From Roseinatronobacter thiooxidans (GTDB lineage: Bacteria; Pseudomonadota; Alphaproteobacteria; Rhodobacterales; Rhodobacteraceae): a DNA stretch of 64,000 bases. Shown here in pieces: positions 1 through 8,116 of this stretch. Numbering within the stretch: position 1 is the first letter of the stretch; each line of letters begins with the position of its first letter. The notes beneath the pieces are model-generated. The model searched no databases, was not told the DNA's origin, and worked only from the letters and a program-made list of their open reading frames with translations. The stretch spans positions 294,264 through 358,263 of the forward strand of contig NZ_MEHT01000001.1 in the NCBI RefSeq assembly GCF_001870675.1, given 5' to 3'. The position numbers were made by a program, and so were the translations under genes.

Positions 1-418
1 CGGGGCTTTCCAGCGTGCCAAGAACAGTGCAGACGCGCCGCATAGTCGCATCGTGACGTCCCGCCAGAACATCGCGGCGCAATGTTTCGGCCTCATAGGG
101 CGCACCCCAGACCCACGGCTCGATCGTGACAAGCATTGAGCGATTGCGTTGGCGGATATATTCATCGGCGGTGTGCAGCGTGTCCAGATCGACGCCTTCC
201 CAAGGCAGAAAGACATGCTCGATGCTGACTTCGGGGTCTGCGGCAAAGCTGCCTTCGGGGTCGTAGACGCCGAAAATGGTGGTTCCCGGCGGGGCAGCCA
301 GCGCGCTGCCCGCAGCCAGCAAAAGACCTGCGATTGCCGCAGATGTAACTTTTGGCGCCATTCCGGTGACAGGGTCACCACGGCACGGATGAATAGTGGA
401 TAGCAAGATTTTCATCAT
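1..418 (-). CDS. Secreted glycoside-hydrolase-like protein (3' end outside window)
   Basis: The gene runs leftward off the window, so only about 139 N-terminal residues are visible. The start at 418 has a GGAGA ribosome site 2-3 bases upstream; an in-frame ATG at 361 begins the hydrophobic stretch VTSAAIAGLLLAAGSALA, which ends in an AxA signal peptidase site. The mature part begins with a TIFGVYDPEG segment and continues with IEHVFLPWEG and LVTIEPWVWG, which resembles the first strands of a TIM-barrel glycosidase such as GH26-type beta-mannanases. It lies 38 bp downstream of the membrane glycosyltransferase gene on the same strand, so it probably trims or releases the polymer that enzyme makes. 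The family assignment is inference from a fragment; no catalytic residues can be confirmed. Confidence 0.6.
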   Translation of the reverse strand, partial: MMKILLSTIHPCRGDPVTGMAPKVTSAAIAGLLLAAGSALAAPPGTTIFGVYDPEGSFAADPEVSIEHVFLPWEGVDLDTLHTADEYIRQRNRSMLVTIEPWVWGAPYEAETLRRDVLAGRHDATMRRVCTVLGTLESP

Positions 419-456
419 TCTCTCCAAGTGTCATTGGACACATTCATAAGGCAGGA

Positions 457-2280
457 TCATTCCCACCAGACTTCAAGCCGGATACGTCCTGCGCCATCAC
501 TGTGCAGGCCGGCCCCTGAAACCGGATATAGAACCCGCGTAAGGTGCAAGGGTTCCAAGCCCATTGACAGAACATGCAGACTTTCAACGCCCCGCAGTGA
601 CAGCGATGACACAATCAATGCGGCAAGAACGGTGATCCCCGTGAACTGAACCGCCGCCGGACCCATATTCCGGCGCAGGGAAATTTTGTTCTCGCGGATG
701 TGCCAGATCACCATGACAGCACAGATTGTGGTGTAGATGGCCAGATTTATCGCGGCCAGAATGTAGAACCCGCGCGCGTGCTGAAGCTCGCCCGCCAGAA
801 GAATTGGCAAGCCCGACGCAAGAGCCAGCGCGAAATAGGGGGCAAGCACCCGAAACGGCAGCACGCGCGTTTCCTGTGCGCCCTTCGGGGTGACACGGAA
901 ATTCGCGCGGGTGCCGGTCAGGTAATCGAAAATGGCTGTTCCTGTTCCCCACAACACCCACGGCCACTGGATCGATATGAACAACGCCTTTTCCCAACTC
1001 AGGATCGCGCTGGTTTTCGGGCGGAAAAACCCATCGCGGCGTATGGCAAAGGCAATCCACACAATCACAAGGGTCGAGGGCAGGATATGCGCCACAAATA
1101 TCGGGAATTTCACATCGACAAAGCGGAAATCAAACATCAGCGCCAGAATTGGCAGTGTGAACATCAGCGCCATAAACATGGCTTGTAGCGGATACCACAT
1201 TTGCATGAAGATGAATTGCGCCCGCATCCGCGGGGGCAATCGCGCTATGTAGCGTGGCGTGTATACCAGCAAAACTGTCATCAGGCTGCGCGACCACTGG
1301 AATTCCTGCGTGACAAGATCGGTTACCGCCACAGGGCCTGCACCGATTGCGATTGCATCAATCGCATGCACGCCGCGCCAGCCATTGGCGTTGAATATCA
1401 TCGTGGTCGAATGATCCTCGGCCAGTTCGGGGCCAAGCCCGCCAATCTGTTGCAATGCTGCCGTGCGCACCGCGTAATGTGACCCGATACAGACCGGCGC
1501 CAGCCCATTGGTATAGCCGGACTGCAAAATTCCATGAAACATGCCTTCAGCAGAAAGCCGCGTGCGCGCGGCCCAATTCTCTGATGCGTTCGACCCGCAG
1601 ATGCTGGGCGCGGAAACATAGCCCACCCGCGCATCGGCAAAGGGGGCCAGCAGATTGGTCAGATAGCCGGGCTGCGCCACATGATCGGAATCCAGCTGCG
1701 CCACGAAATCATAATTCTGATACCCGTAATGGTCGTAGAAATAGGCCAGATTGCCTTCCTTGCACTTTGTGCGGCGGGGCCAGTCGGGCTGGTGATACTC
1801 TGCCACGCCCTTGCGGGAGGATATTTTCACCCCATGCGCCGCGCACCATTCCAGTGTTTCGGGGGTGGGGTCTTCGTCGGCCAGCCATGTGTCATGCGGG
1901 TAATCCTGCGCCAGCATCGCTTCCAGCGTTATGCGCAGCACGGCAAAAGGTTCGCTGGGGGTTTTGGTGGTGATCATGGCAACCCGGGGGGTGCCAAGAT
2001 CCGCGATTCTGGCGCTGGAGACCCGCGCATGCAGGAACATTGACAGAAAATAGAGTTGCACAAAAAACAGCCAGCCGATTGCAACGCTAAGCACAACAAA
2101 GCTGAGCATGTTGATATTATGCGAGGGCGTGAACCACCACACCCAGAAATAGGCCGCCGCCGCCAGCCAGAGCGCGAAAGCAATGTGGTATTTGACACTC
2201 TGCGCCCGCGACAGCAGCGGCACCAGATAGCTGGGCGGTTCTGACGCGGAAGCGTGGGACATGTCACGCGTGGCTTGCAT
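457..2280 (-). CDS. Cellulose-synthase-like family 2 membrane glycosyltransferase
   Basis: A processive GT2-type enzyme of about 607 residues that should polymerise a UDP-sugar and extrude the glycan across the inner membrane. Two hydrophobic segments precede the catalytic domain. The catalytic motifs are present: the D-D pair in WLADEDP, the DxD in QLDSDHV, the acceptor-base motif AEDHST, and a QEFQW motif in place of the usual QxxRW. About six further membrane helices follow. There is no PilZ domain at the C terminus, so it is not a classical cyclic-di-GMP-controlled BcsA. The start at 2280 has an AGGGG site six bases upstream and overlaps the end of galE; a start at 2262 is possible. The operon with galE and a UDP-xylose synthase suggests a heteropolysaccharide rather than plain cellulose. 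Confidence 0.85.
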   Translation of the reverse strand: MQATRDMSHASASEPPSYLVPLLSRAQSVKYHIAFALWLAAAAYFWVWWFTPSHNINMLSFVVLSVAIGWLFFVQLYFLSMFLHARVSSARIADLGTPRVAMITTKTPSEPFAVLRITLEAMLAQDYPHDTWLADEDPTPETLEWCAAHGVKISSRKGVAEYHQPDWPRRTKCKEGNLAYFYDHYGYQNYDFVAQLDSDHVAQPGYLTNLLAPFADARVGYVSAPSICGSNASENWAARTRLSAEGMFHGILQSGYTNGLAPVCIGSHYAVRTAALQQIGGLGPELAEDHSTTMIFNANGWRGVHAIDAIAIGAGPVAVTDLVTQEFQWSRSLMTVLLVYTPRYIARLPPRMRAQFIFMQMWYPLQAMFMALMFTLPILALMFDFRFVDVKFPIFVAHILPSTLVIVWIAFAIRRDGFFRPKTSAILSWEKALFISIQWPWVLWGTGTAIFDYLTGTRANFRVTPKGAQETRVLPFRVLAPYFALALASGLPILLAGELQHARGFYILAAINLAIYTTICAVMVIWHIRENKISLRRNMGPAAVQFTGITVLAALIVSSLSLRGVESLHVLSMGLEPLHLTRVLYPVSGAGLHSDGAGRIRLEVWWE

Positions 2281-3265
2281 GCACGGCCCCTGTCTGGAAT
2301 TGCCGCGCGGCATGCGCAACGATGGTGGCAATATCCGAGTGTGTCGTGACAAAGTTCAGCGCGCGCGCAGCATAGCTGGCATCGGCAATCATGACCGGCG
2401 GATCGCCTGCGCGCCGTGGCCCGAACCGCAACGGGATTTTGCGCGCCGTGGCGCGCTGCACCTCGTTTACGATGTCAAGGATCGAATGCCCCTGCCCGGA
2501 CCCGATATTTACTGCCAGATCACCGCCCCCGCGCAACAGATGGGCAAGGGCCGCAACATGCGCCCGCGCCAGATCGCTGACATGGACATAGTCCCGGATA
2601 CAAGTGCCATCCGGTGTGGGATAGTTCGTTCCGAACACCTGTAACATGCGGGTCTGTCCATAGGCCGCCATCAGCGCAAGCGGGATCAGATGCGTTTCCG
2701 GGTCATGCCGCTCTGCCAACTCGCCCGAAGGGTCGGCCCCTGCGGCGTTGAAATAGCGCAAGATCACATGGCGCATCCCGTAAGCGGCGCTGTGGTCTTG
2801 AATCATTTGTTCACAGATGCGTTTCGTCCGGCCATAGGGGCTAAGGGGGTGCTGCGCGGTGGATTCCGTGATCGGCAGCTTGTCAGGCACGCCATAGGTG
2901 GCGCAGCTGGAAGAAAACACAAAATGCCCGATCCCCGCTTGTCGGCATGCCTCTAGCACCGAGATCGTGCCACAGACATTATTTGCATAATACACCGCAG
3001 GGTCGGCAACCGACTCGCCCACATAGGCTTTGGCCGCAAAATGCATCACGGCTGCAATTCTGTGGCTGGTCAGGATGTTGCGCATCAGCGCGGTGTCACG
3101 GATATCGCCATGAATGCGGCGACCCCATTTCACCGCGTCAGGGTGTCCGGTGCTGAAATTATCGACGGTCACAGGGTTATGTCCGGCTGCGGCAAGGGCC
3201 TTGCAGGTATGGCTGCCGATAAACCCTGCGCCCCCGGTCACCAGAATGTTGACCTTGCCTGTCAT
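2264..3265 (-). CDS. galE: UDP-glucose 4-epimerase
   Basis: Interconverts UDP-glucose and UDP-galactose with bound NAD. The 333-residue protein is an extended short-chain dehydrogenase. The Rossmann motif TGGAGFIG is near residue 10, SSSCATYG supplies the catalytic Ser/Thr, and YGRTK is the YxxxK pair. The [10 protein letters not shown] and ATPDGT-like ([13 protein letters not shown]) segments are typical of bacterial GalE rather than of other epimerases. The start overlaps the stop of the upstream UXS gene by 4 bases (ATGA), and its end overlaps the glycosyltransferase start, so the three are translationally coupled. It most likely supplies UDP-galactose for the polymer made by this operon. 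Confidence 0.93.
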   Translation of the reverse strand: MTGKVNILVTGGAGFIGSHTCKALAAAGHNPVTVDNFSTGHPDAVKWGRRIHGDIRDTALMRNILTSHRIAAVMHFAAKAYVGESVADPAVYYANNVCGTISVLEACRQAGIGHFVFSSSCATYGVPDKLPITESTAQHPLSPYGRTKRICEQMIQDHSAAYGMRHVILRYFNAAGADPSGELAERHDPETHLIPLALMAAYGQTRMLQVFGTNYPTPDGTCIRDYVHVSDLARAHVAALAHLLRGGGDLAVNIGSGQGHSILDIVNEVQRATARKIPLRFGPRRAGDPPVMIADASYAARALNFVTTHSDIATIVAHAARQFQTGAVHASHA

Positions 3266-4254
3266 GCGGCTGACTCGGCTCGGTGGCTATTGGCCTTCAA
3301 CTGGCTGCGAAACCACGGGATTGTCGCATTCAGCCCCTCTTCCAGCGTGACTTTCGGCTGCCACCCCAGAACCATTTTTGCCAAGCCCAGATCGGGGCGG
3401 CGTTGTTGCGGATCATCCACAGGAATCGGGTTGTAAACGATTTTCGAAGTCGATCCGGTTTTGTTCAGGATAAGTCTGGCCAGATCCGCGATGGTGAATT
3501 CGCCGTCATTTCCCAGATTGACAGGGTAGTTCACATCATCAGGCGTTGCCATCAGCGCGATCAGCCCGTCCAGCAGATCGTCAACATAGCAAAACGACCG
3601 CGTCTGCGCCCCGTCACCGTAAATTGTGATCGGCTCTCCGCGCAATGCCTGAACTGCAAAATTCGAGACGACGCGCCCGTCATTCGGGGACATACCGGGA
3701 CCATAAGTGTTGAAGATACGCGCGATTTTGACTGTCACGCCATGCTGGAGGCTGTAATCGTGAAACAATGTCTCGGCTGCGCGCTTGCCTTCGTCATAGC
3801 AGGCGCGGGGGCCGACAGGATTGACATTGCCGTGGTAGCCTTCGGCCTGCGGGCTGAACAGCGGGTCGCCATAAACCTCGGAGGTGGAGGCCTGTAGAAT
3901 CGTCGCGCCATTGTCACGCGCAAGGTCCAGCAGGTTCAATGCGCCCAGAACACAGGTTTTCAAAGTATGTATCGGATCAATCTGGTACATGGGCGGCGAT
4001 GCCGGACAGGCCAGATTGTAAATCTCGTCAACCTGCTTGCGCAGGGTTAAAGGGAAGGTGATGTCATGTTTGATAAAGCTGAAGTTGGGTTGGCCGGTCA
4101 GCAGGTCGATATTCGACAGATAGCCGGTCTGAAGGTTGTCGACACAGATCACATCGGCGCCAGACATCAGCAATCTGGTACACAGCCGCGACCCCAGAAA
4201 CCCTGCCCCGCCTGCCACCAGAACCGTTTTCATGCTGCGTGCTGAAGTCATCAT
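3262..4254 (-). CDS. uxs: UDP-glucuronate decarboxylase (UDP-xylose synthase)
   Basis: Converts UDP-glucuronate to UDP-xylose with NAD as bound cofactor. The 330-residue protein shows the Rossmann motif GGAGFLGS near residue 15, NLACPASP, the substrate loop STSEVYGDP, the catalytic YDEGK (YxxxK), and the family-typical [10 protein letters not shown] and [10 protein letters not shown] segments. It is the full length expected for bacterial UXS. It is the first well-supported gene of the leftward polysaccharide operon. An in-frame ATG at 4233 begins directly at the Rossmann fold and is an alternative start. UDP-xylose production points to a xylose- or pentose-containing glycan, which is inference. 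Confidence 0.92.
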   Translation of the reverse strand: MMTSARSMKTVLVAGGAGFLGSRLCTRLLMSGADVICVDNLQTGYLSNIDLLTGQPNFSFIKHDITFPLTLRKQVDEIYNLACPASPPMYQIDPIHTLKTCVLGALNLLDLARDNGATILQASTSEVYGDPLFSPQAEGYHGNVNPVGPRACYDEGKRAAETLFHDYSLQHGVTVKIARIFNTYGPGMSPNDGRVVSNFAVQALRGEPITIYGDGAQTRSFCYVDDLLDGLIALMATPDDVNYPVNLGNDGEFTIADLARLILNKTGSTSKIVYNPIPVDDPQQRRPDLGLAKMVLGWQPKVTLEEGLNATIPWFRSQLKANSHRAESAA

Positions 4255-4382
4255 TTTGACACCCCGCGCGCGGGCATAACATTGGCCCCATGCTGTAGGT
4301 CAATCGGTGCGGCATTGCTGCCTGTCTTGCGATCCGTGGGCATAGCTTGCAGGACCAGAGCACTTGTAAGTTTGCGGTTCAT
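4251..4382 (-). CDS. Small ORF, 43 residues, possible leader of the polysaccharide operon
   Basis: A short frame starting [12 protein letters not shown] that ends in a TGA overlapping the ATG of the UDP-xylose synthase gene by 4 bases, the same coupling used by the next genes. An AAAGGG stretch lies about 12 bases upstream of its ATG, which is far for a ribosome site. I recognise no family. It has no clear signal peptide or membrane segment, although the N terminus is weakly amphipathic. It could be a translated leader that couples translation into the operon, or a chance frame. Confidence 0.3.
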   Translation of the reverse strand: MNRKLTSALVLQAMPTDRKTGSNAAPIDLQHGANVMPARGVSK

Positions 4383-4702
4383 CGTTGAAAGCCCTTTGTG
4401 ATCGTTGAACTGATAATTTTCAGGCCGATGCCAGACCACACCAGCAGGTCTAATCAGAATTGGCCGTCCCCGCATAAGTCGCAGGCGTCCAGTTTGTTCC
4501 TGCGCAATCGTCAGCGACGGGGATTCTTGCTATTTTGGCAACATCTGGGCCACAGGTGTGCCATCCTGATGGTGCGTGCCATTGCCTTGGCCGCGCACAG
4601 CCAAGGGCAGTTGCGCTTGATTAGCGCGGCAAGCTGGCTAAGTCTGCGCATGCGTTTATGCTGCTTGCAGCTTGCAGATGCACAACACGAAAGGCGGGCA
4701 TT
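4383..4702. other. Divergent intergenic region between the polysaccharide operon and opgD-like gene
   Basis: About 320 bp that must hold promoters for the leftward uxs-galE-glycosyltransferase operon and the rightward opgD-like gene. I see no convincing EcfG or sigma-54 promoter, operator palindrome or riboswitch here. Shared control of the two divergent transcription units is possible but not shown by any motif. Confidence 0.5.
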
Positions 4703-6277
4703 ATGAAACGGCGGGTCATGCTTGGGCATACGGCTTTGGCGGCGTTCGGGGTCGCGTTCGGGGCATTTCCGCGACAGGCGGCAGGCCAGACCCCTTCAGG
4801 CCCAGATGCACTGATCTTGCGCGCTCGTGCGCTGGCCGAACGGCCCCATGACACCGATGCCGCTTCGCTGCCGCCGCCCTTCGACAGCCTTGATTATGAC
4901 AGGTATCGCGCGATCACCCCGCGCGCCGGTGCAGCGGCGGGTTTGGATATTGGCGGCGGGTTCAGGGCGGATCTGCTGCCGCCCGGCTGGCTGTTTTCGA
5001 CACCTGTACAGATTTCCTTGCCGGGGCGGCGCGCGCAGACGGATTTCGACCCCGGAAGTTTCGAGTTTGACGCGCGGTATTTTCCGCAGGGCGCACCCGT
5101 TGGGCCATTTCCGGGGCTGGGGCATTCCGGCTTGCGCATTCGCTATCCGCTGAATGCGCCGGATCGTCTGGATGATTTGATCGTGTTGCAAGGGGCCAGC
5201 TATTTTCGCGCCCTTGCCCGCGATGTGGCCTATGGGCTGTCTGCGCGCGGGCTTGCCTTGGGCACGGGCGGCCCCGCCCCCGAGGAATTTCCCGTCACCC
5301 GCGAGATCGAGGTTTTCGACACGCAAGACGGTGTGTTGCATTTTGGCTGCCTGATCGACAGCCCGCGCGCAGCGGCGGCATTTATCGTGTCCTTGCGGCC
5401 CGGCAATGCCGACAGCCCCGCAACAGTGATGCGCTGCGATTTGCACCTGTTTGTGCGCGAGACGGTTTCGGATATTGGCATCGCGCCCCTGACATCGATG
5501 TTTCAGCATAACGATATGGGACCGGCCCGCATTGACGATTTCCGCCCAGCCGTTCACGACAGCGCTGTGCTGGTCATGGAGAATGGCGCGGGCGAGGGGC
5601 TGTGGCGGCCGCTGGCCAATCCGGACACTGTCCAGATGTCGGCCTTTCAGGACGCGGGCCCACGGCGCTTTGGTTTGCTGCAAATCCCTGACAGTTTTGC
5701 CGCCTTCCGCGATGCAGAAGGGGCCTATCACCGCCGCCCTTCGGCCTTTGTGGAACCTTTGGGAGATTGGGGCGCGGGGGCCGTCCAGTTGCTGGAAATC
5801 CCTACGCCAAATGAATATGCCGACAATATTGTGGCGTTCTGGCGGCCTGCCGCCCCTTTGCAGCCGGGTGTCGCGCATCATTTCGCCTATGATCTACGCT
5901 GGGCCCCAGCCGGACTGGCGGCCATGCCACCCGCGCAATCAACCCCGCTGGTGGCGGTGCACAGCGCATCAGGCGTCAATCCGGAAAACCCTGCAAGCAG
6001 GTTATTCGTGATTGATTACGCCGCCGCAGGCGATGGGGGCTTGCCGGACCCTGCTGATCTGGACCTGTTCATCGCGCAGCCAGAGGGGGCAGAAATTTCG
6101 GGCCAAACGCTTTACCGCATCGACGGTGCGCGCCCGAAACTGCGCGCCAGTTTTGTGCTGATCCCGTCTCGGGCCACCAATCAGGCCGAATTGCGCGTGC
6201 AACTGCGCGGCGCAGGCCGCGATGTGGCCCCAGTCTGGCTATACCGTTGGGGCCGCACTGCAAATGGCGGCCCCTAA
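4703..6277 (+). CDS. OpgD/OpgG-type periplasmic glucan biosynthesis protein
   Basis: Member of the MdoG/OpgG-OpgD family, which acts in the periplasm to shape or branch osmoregulated periplasmic glucans. The chosen start gives 524 residues, normal for the family. It begins MKRRVMLGH followed by a hydrophobic stretch to AAGQ, a Tat-like signal peptide with RR, as in OpgD. The core has the family segments FDSLDYDRYRAI, LIVLQGASYFRALAR, YGLSARGLA, LTSMFQHN and a C-terminal beta-sandwich. It diverges from the polysaccharide operon; no opgH-type gene sits beside it, so the nearby GT2 enzyme may be its partner. OpgD versus OpgG cannot be settled by eye. Confidence 0.85.
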   Translation: MKRRVMLGHTALAAFGVAFGAFPRQAAGQTPSGPDALILRARALAERPHDTDAASLPPPFDSLDYDRYRAITPRAGAAAGLDIGGGFRADLLPPGWLFSTPVQISLPGRRAQTDFDPGSFEFDARYFPQGAPVGPFPGLGHSGLRIRYPLNAPDRLDDLIVLQGASYFRALARDVAYGLSARGLALGTGGPAPEEFPVTREIEVFDTQDGVLHFGCLIDSPRAAAAFIVSLRPGNADSPATVMRCDLHLFVRETVSDIGIAPLTSMFQHNDMGPARIDDFRPAVHDSAVLVMENGAGEGLWRPLANPDTVQMSAFQDAGPRRFGLLQIPDSFAAFRDAEGAYHRRPSAFVEPLGDWGAGAVQLLEIPTPNEYADNIVAFWRPAAPLQPGVAHHFAYDLRWAPAGLAAMPPAQSTPLVAVHSASGVNPENPASRLFVIDYAAAGDGGLPDPADLDLFIAQPEGAEISGQTLYRIDGARPKLRASFVLIPSRATNQAELRVQLRGAGRDVAPVWLYRWGRTANGGP

Positions 6278-6320
6278 GTAGCCCCGCGCGATGCGGCCAT
6301 CCTATTTGCAGGGGTAAAAC

Positions 6321-6345
6321 GGAACGCGCGGCGCTGGGCCACGTT
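6321..6345 (+). promoter_or_regulatory. EcfG-type general stress promoter (perfect match)
   Basis: GGAAC at 6321-6325, a 16-base spacer, then CGTT at 6342-6345. This is exactly the alphaproteobacterial EcfG consensus. It lies 67 bases before the start of the double PRC-barrel gene, leaving a leader of roughly 60 nt. An EcfG-like sigma factor is encoded 9 kb away at 15305. Confidence 0.8.
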
Positions 6346-6411
6346 TCTACCTTGTTGGGCGCACAAACGATCGGCTGTCGGTCTGCGTCGCGCCCGTAGG
6401 AGGAATTCGAC

Positions 6412-7446
6412 ATGAACAAGCTACTTTCAACCACGGCCCTTGTGGTCGCACTTGGCTTTCCGGCGGTCACGCTGGCACAGTCAACAGATACCGCCACCCA
6501 GTCTGACACCCAGCGCCAGAACGGCATGACATCCGGCTTCATGGCCGAGCGTCAGCAATCCGATATTTTCGCATCAGAATTGATCGGACATGTGGTTTAT
6601 GCGCGCCGTGCAGGCGATGGCACTGGCGCTGCCGATGATCAGGCCGCGACGGACACTCAGCAAACCGCACAAGACGAGCAGGCCCGCAGCGATGATGACC
6701 AGCAGCAGGCGCAAGACGACGCGTCGCGCATGAACGGCGACGCCAATCGCGGGATGGCCACGATCAACCGCAATGATCTGGAGAATATGGAACAGATCGG
6801 CCAGATCAACGAGATCGTGTTGTCCGATAACGGCGAAGTTCGCGCGCTTGTCATTGGTGTGGGTGGTTTCCTTGGCATGGGCGAGCATGATGTCGCGGTG
6901 ACACTGGATCAGGTGAGTTTCGCCACTGACGCCGAGGACAGCTCGGAGATGTATATCATGCTGCATACTTCAACAGATATGCTGCAAGACGCGCCATCCT
7001 ATGACCGGACCACCACACGCGGTGGCCAAGCGGGCGATACACAAGCCCGCGCGCGGGACCAAAACGGCCAGATGGCGGCCACCCGTGACACACAGGCCAA
7101 TGCCGAAGGCCGCACCGGCTTTGCTGCGCCCGATATGCAGCGCGACGGGTATAACCGTGTCGAAATCCGCGATGTCTCAACCGAGATGCTGATGGGGCAG
7201 ACTGTCTATGATGTGGCCGATAATGATGTGGGCACTGTCGATGACATGATCCTTGATGAGGACGGAAGCATTACCAATATCATCATCGATTTTGGCGGGT
7301 TTCTGGGCATTGGCAGCAGTCAGGCCGCGATTGGCTTTGACGAGCTGACCATCATGTCTGACGAAGGCTATTCGGATGTGCGCATCTATGTCGATGCGAC
7401 CCGCGACCAGATTCAGGAATTGCCGCGCTATTCGGCTTCTAACTGA
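6412..7446 (+). CDS. Exported protein with two PRC-barrel domains
   Basis: A 344-residue protein with a signal peptide (MNKLLSTTALVVALGFPAVTLAQ, cleaved near residue 22). An acidic, Gln/Asp-rich low-complexity stretch at about 75-110 is followed by two PRC-barrel domains at about 120-190 and 240-340. Each barrel carries the hallmark VIGVGGFLGMG / IDFGGFLGIG strand. A second low-complexity linker separates them. The AGGAGG-like ribosome site (taggaggaattcgac) is 8-9 bases upstream. PRC-barrels bind proteins or RNA or act as surface adaptors; the exact role is unknown. A perfect EcfG-type promoter precedes it, so it is probably a stress-induced envelope protein. Confidence 0.88.
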   Translation: MNKLLSTTALVVALGFPAVTLAQSTDTATQSDTQRQNGMTSGFMAERQQSDIFASELIGHVVYARRAGDGTGAADDQAATDTQQTAQDEQARSDDDQQQAQDDASRMNGDANRGMATINRNDLENMEQIGQINEIVLSDNGEVRALVIGVGGFLGMGEHDVAVTLDQVSFATDAEDSSEMYIMLHTSTDMLQDAPSYDRTTTRGGQAGDTQARARDQNGQMAATRDTQANAEGRTGFAAPDMQRDGYNRVEIRDVSTEMLMGQTVYDVADNDVGTVDDMILDEDGSITNIIIDFGGFLGIGSSQAAIGFDELTIMSDEGYSDVRIYVDATRDQIQELPRYSASN

Positions 7447-7508
7447 ATGTAACATGGCTGCGGCCCGTGCCACTTGCGCGGGCCTGCGGTGACCACCTTT
7501 GCACAGCA

Positions 7509-7538
7509 AAAGGCCGCACAAGCGATTGTGCGGCCTTT
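7509..7538. terminator. Bidirectional terminator hairpin with GCGA tetraloop
   Basis: A perfect 13-bp stem (7509-7521 with 7526-7538) closed by GCGA, a GNRA tetraloop. The stem ends AAA/TTT, giving short U-tracts on both strands. It sits between the convergent PRC-barrel genes ending at 7446 and 7560. Confidence 0.85.
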
Positions 7539-7559
7539 CCTGTGGTGCAAAACCTGCGG

Positions 7560-7919
7560 TCAGGCAGCGTGATGCGGCATGGCTTTCAACTTTTCTTTTG
7601 TCGTATCCAGATGCACGCGGGTATCCGACCCGTCAGAGCGGCGCAGAATGGTTAGCTGGCTGAAGGGCAGCAGCACGGAATGTGCGCCCATGCCAAGAAA
7701 GCCGCCGACATCGACCACGGCATCTGTGATCTTGTCATCTGTGCCGATTTTCAGCGAAGAGATGGTGCCGATGGCTTCATCCTCGCGGCCATAGACGGTT
7801 GCGCCTTCAACCTCCGATACAGTCATGTTGTGTATTTCCGCGCGGTCATATCCGTTGCGAACAAAGCCGAAGGCACCGCCGACTCCGGTTCCGTGCGGTG
7901 TATCTGCTGGTTGTGTCAT
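7560..7919 (-). CDS. Single-domain PRC-barrel protein
   Basis: A 119-residue cytoplasmic-looking protein with one PRC-barrel, recognised by VEGATVYGREDEAIG and VDVGGFLGMG, closely matching the second barrel of the neighbouring 344-residue protein. There is no signal peptide. A GGAG-type site (aaggagatttcc) precedes the start. The convergent arrangement with its paralogue, both behind EcfG-type promoters, suggests a local duplication within one stress regulon. The molecular function is not known. Confidence 0.85.
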   Translation of the reverse strand: MTQPADTPHGTGVGGAFGFVRNGYDRAEIHNMTVSEVEGATVYGREDEAIGTISSLKIGTDDKITDAVVDVGGFLGMGAHSVLLPFSQLTILRRSDGSDTRVHLDTTKEKLKAMPHHAA

Positions 7920-8067
7920 GGAAATCTCCTTGCCCCCGAGGTTACGGGGGAATCTGGCAGCAGGCGCCCCCTGCTTGGGGTCTGATGCGGCTTGTTCGGT
8001 CAGGACTGTCTGCGCGCGAGCTTGCGCGCGATGGGCAGTGTCAAACCCCGACCAGCCACATTAGAAG

Positions 8068-8092
8068 AACGCCCGCGCCCCCCTGCCGTTCC
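8068..8092 (-). promoter_or_regulatory. EcfG-type general stress promoter (perfect match)
   Basis: On the minus strand, GGAAC (8092-8088), 16 bases, CGTT (8071-8068). It points at the single PRC-barrel gene starting at 7919, giving a leader of about 140 nt. It matches the motif found before the other PRC-barrel gene. Confidence 0.7.
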
Positions 8093-8116
8093 CCGTTGCA
8101 GCCTTGCGCCGCGCAC

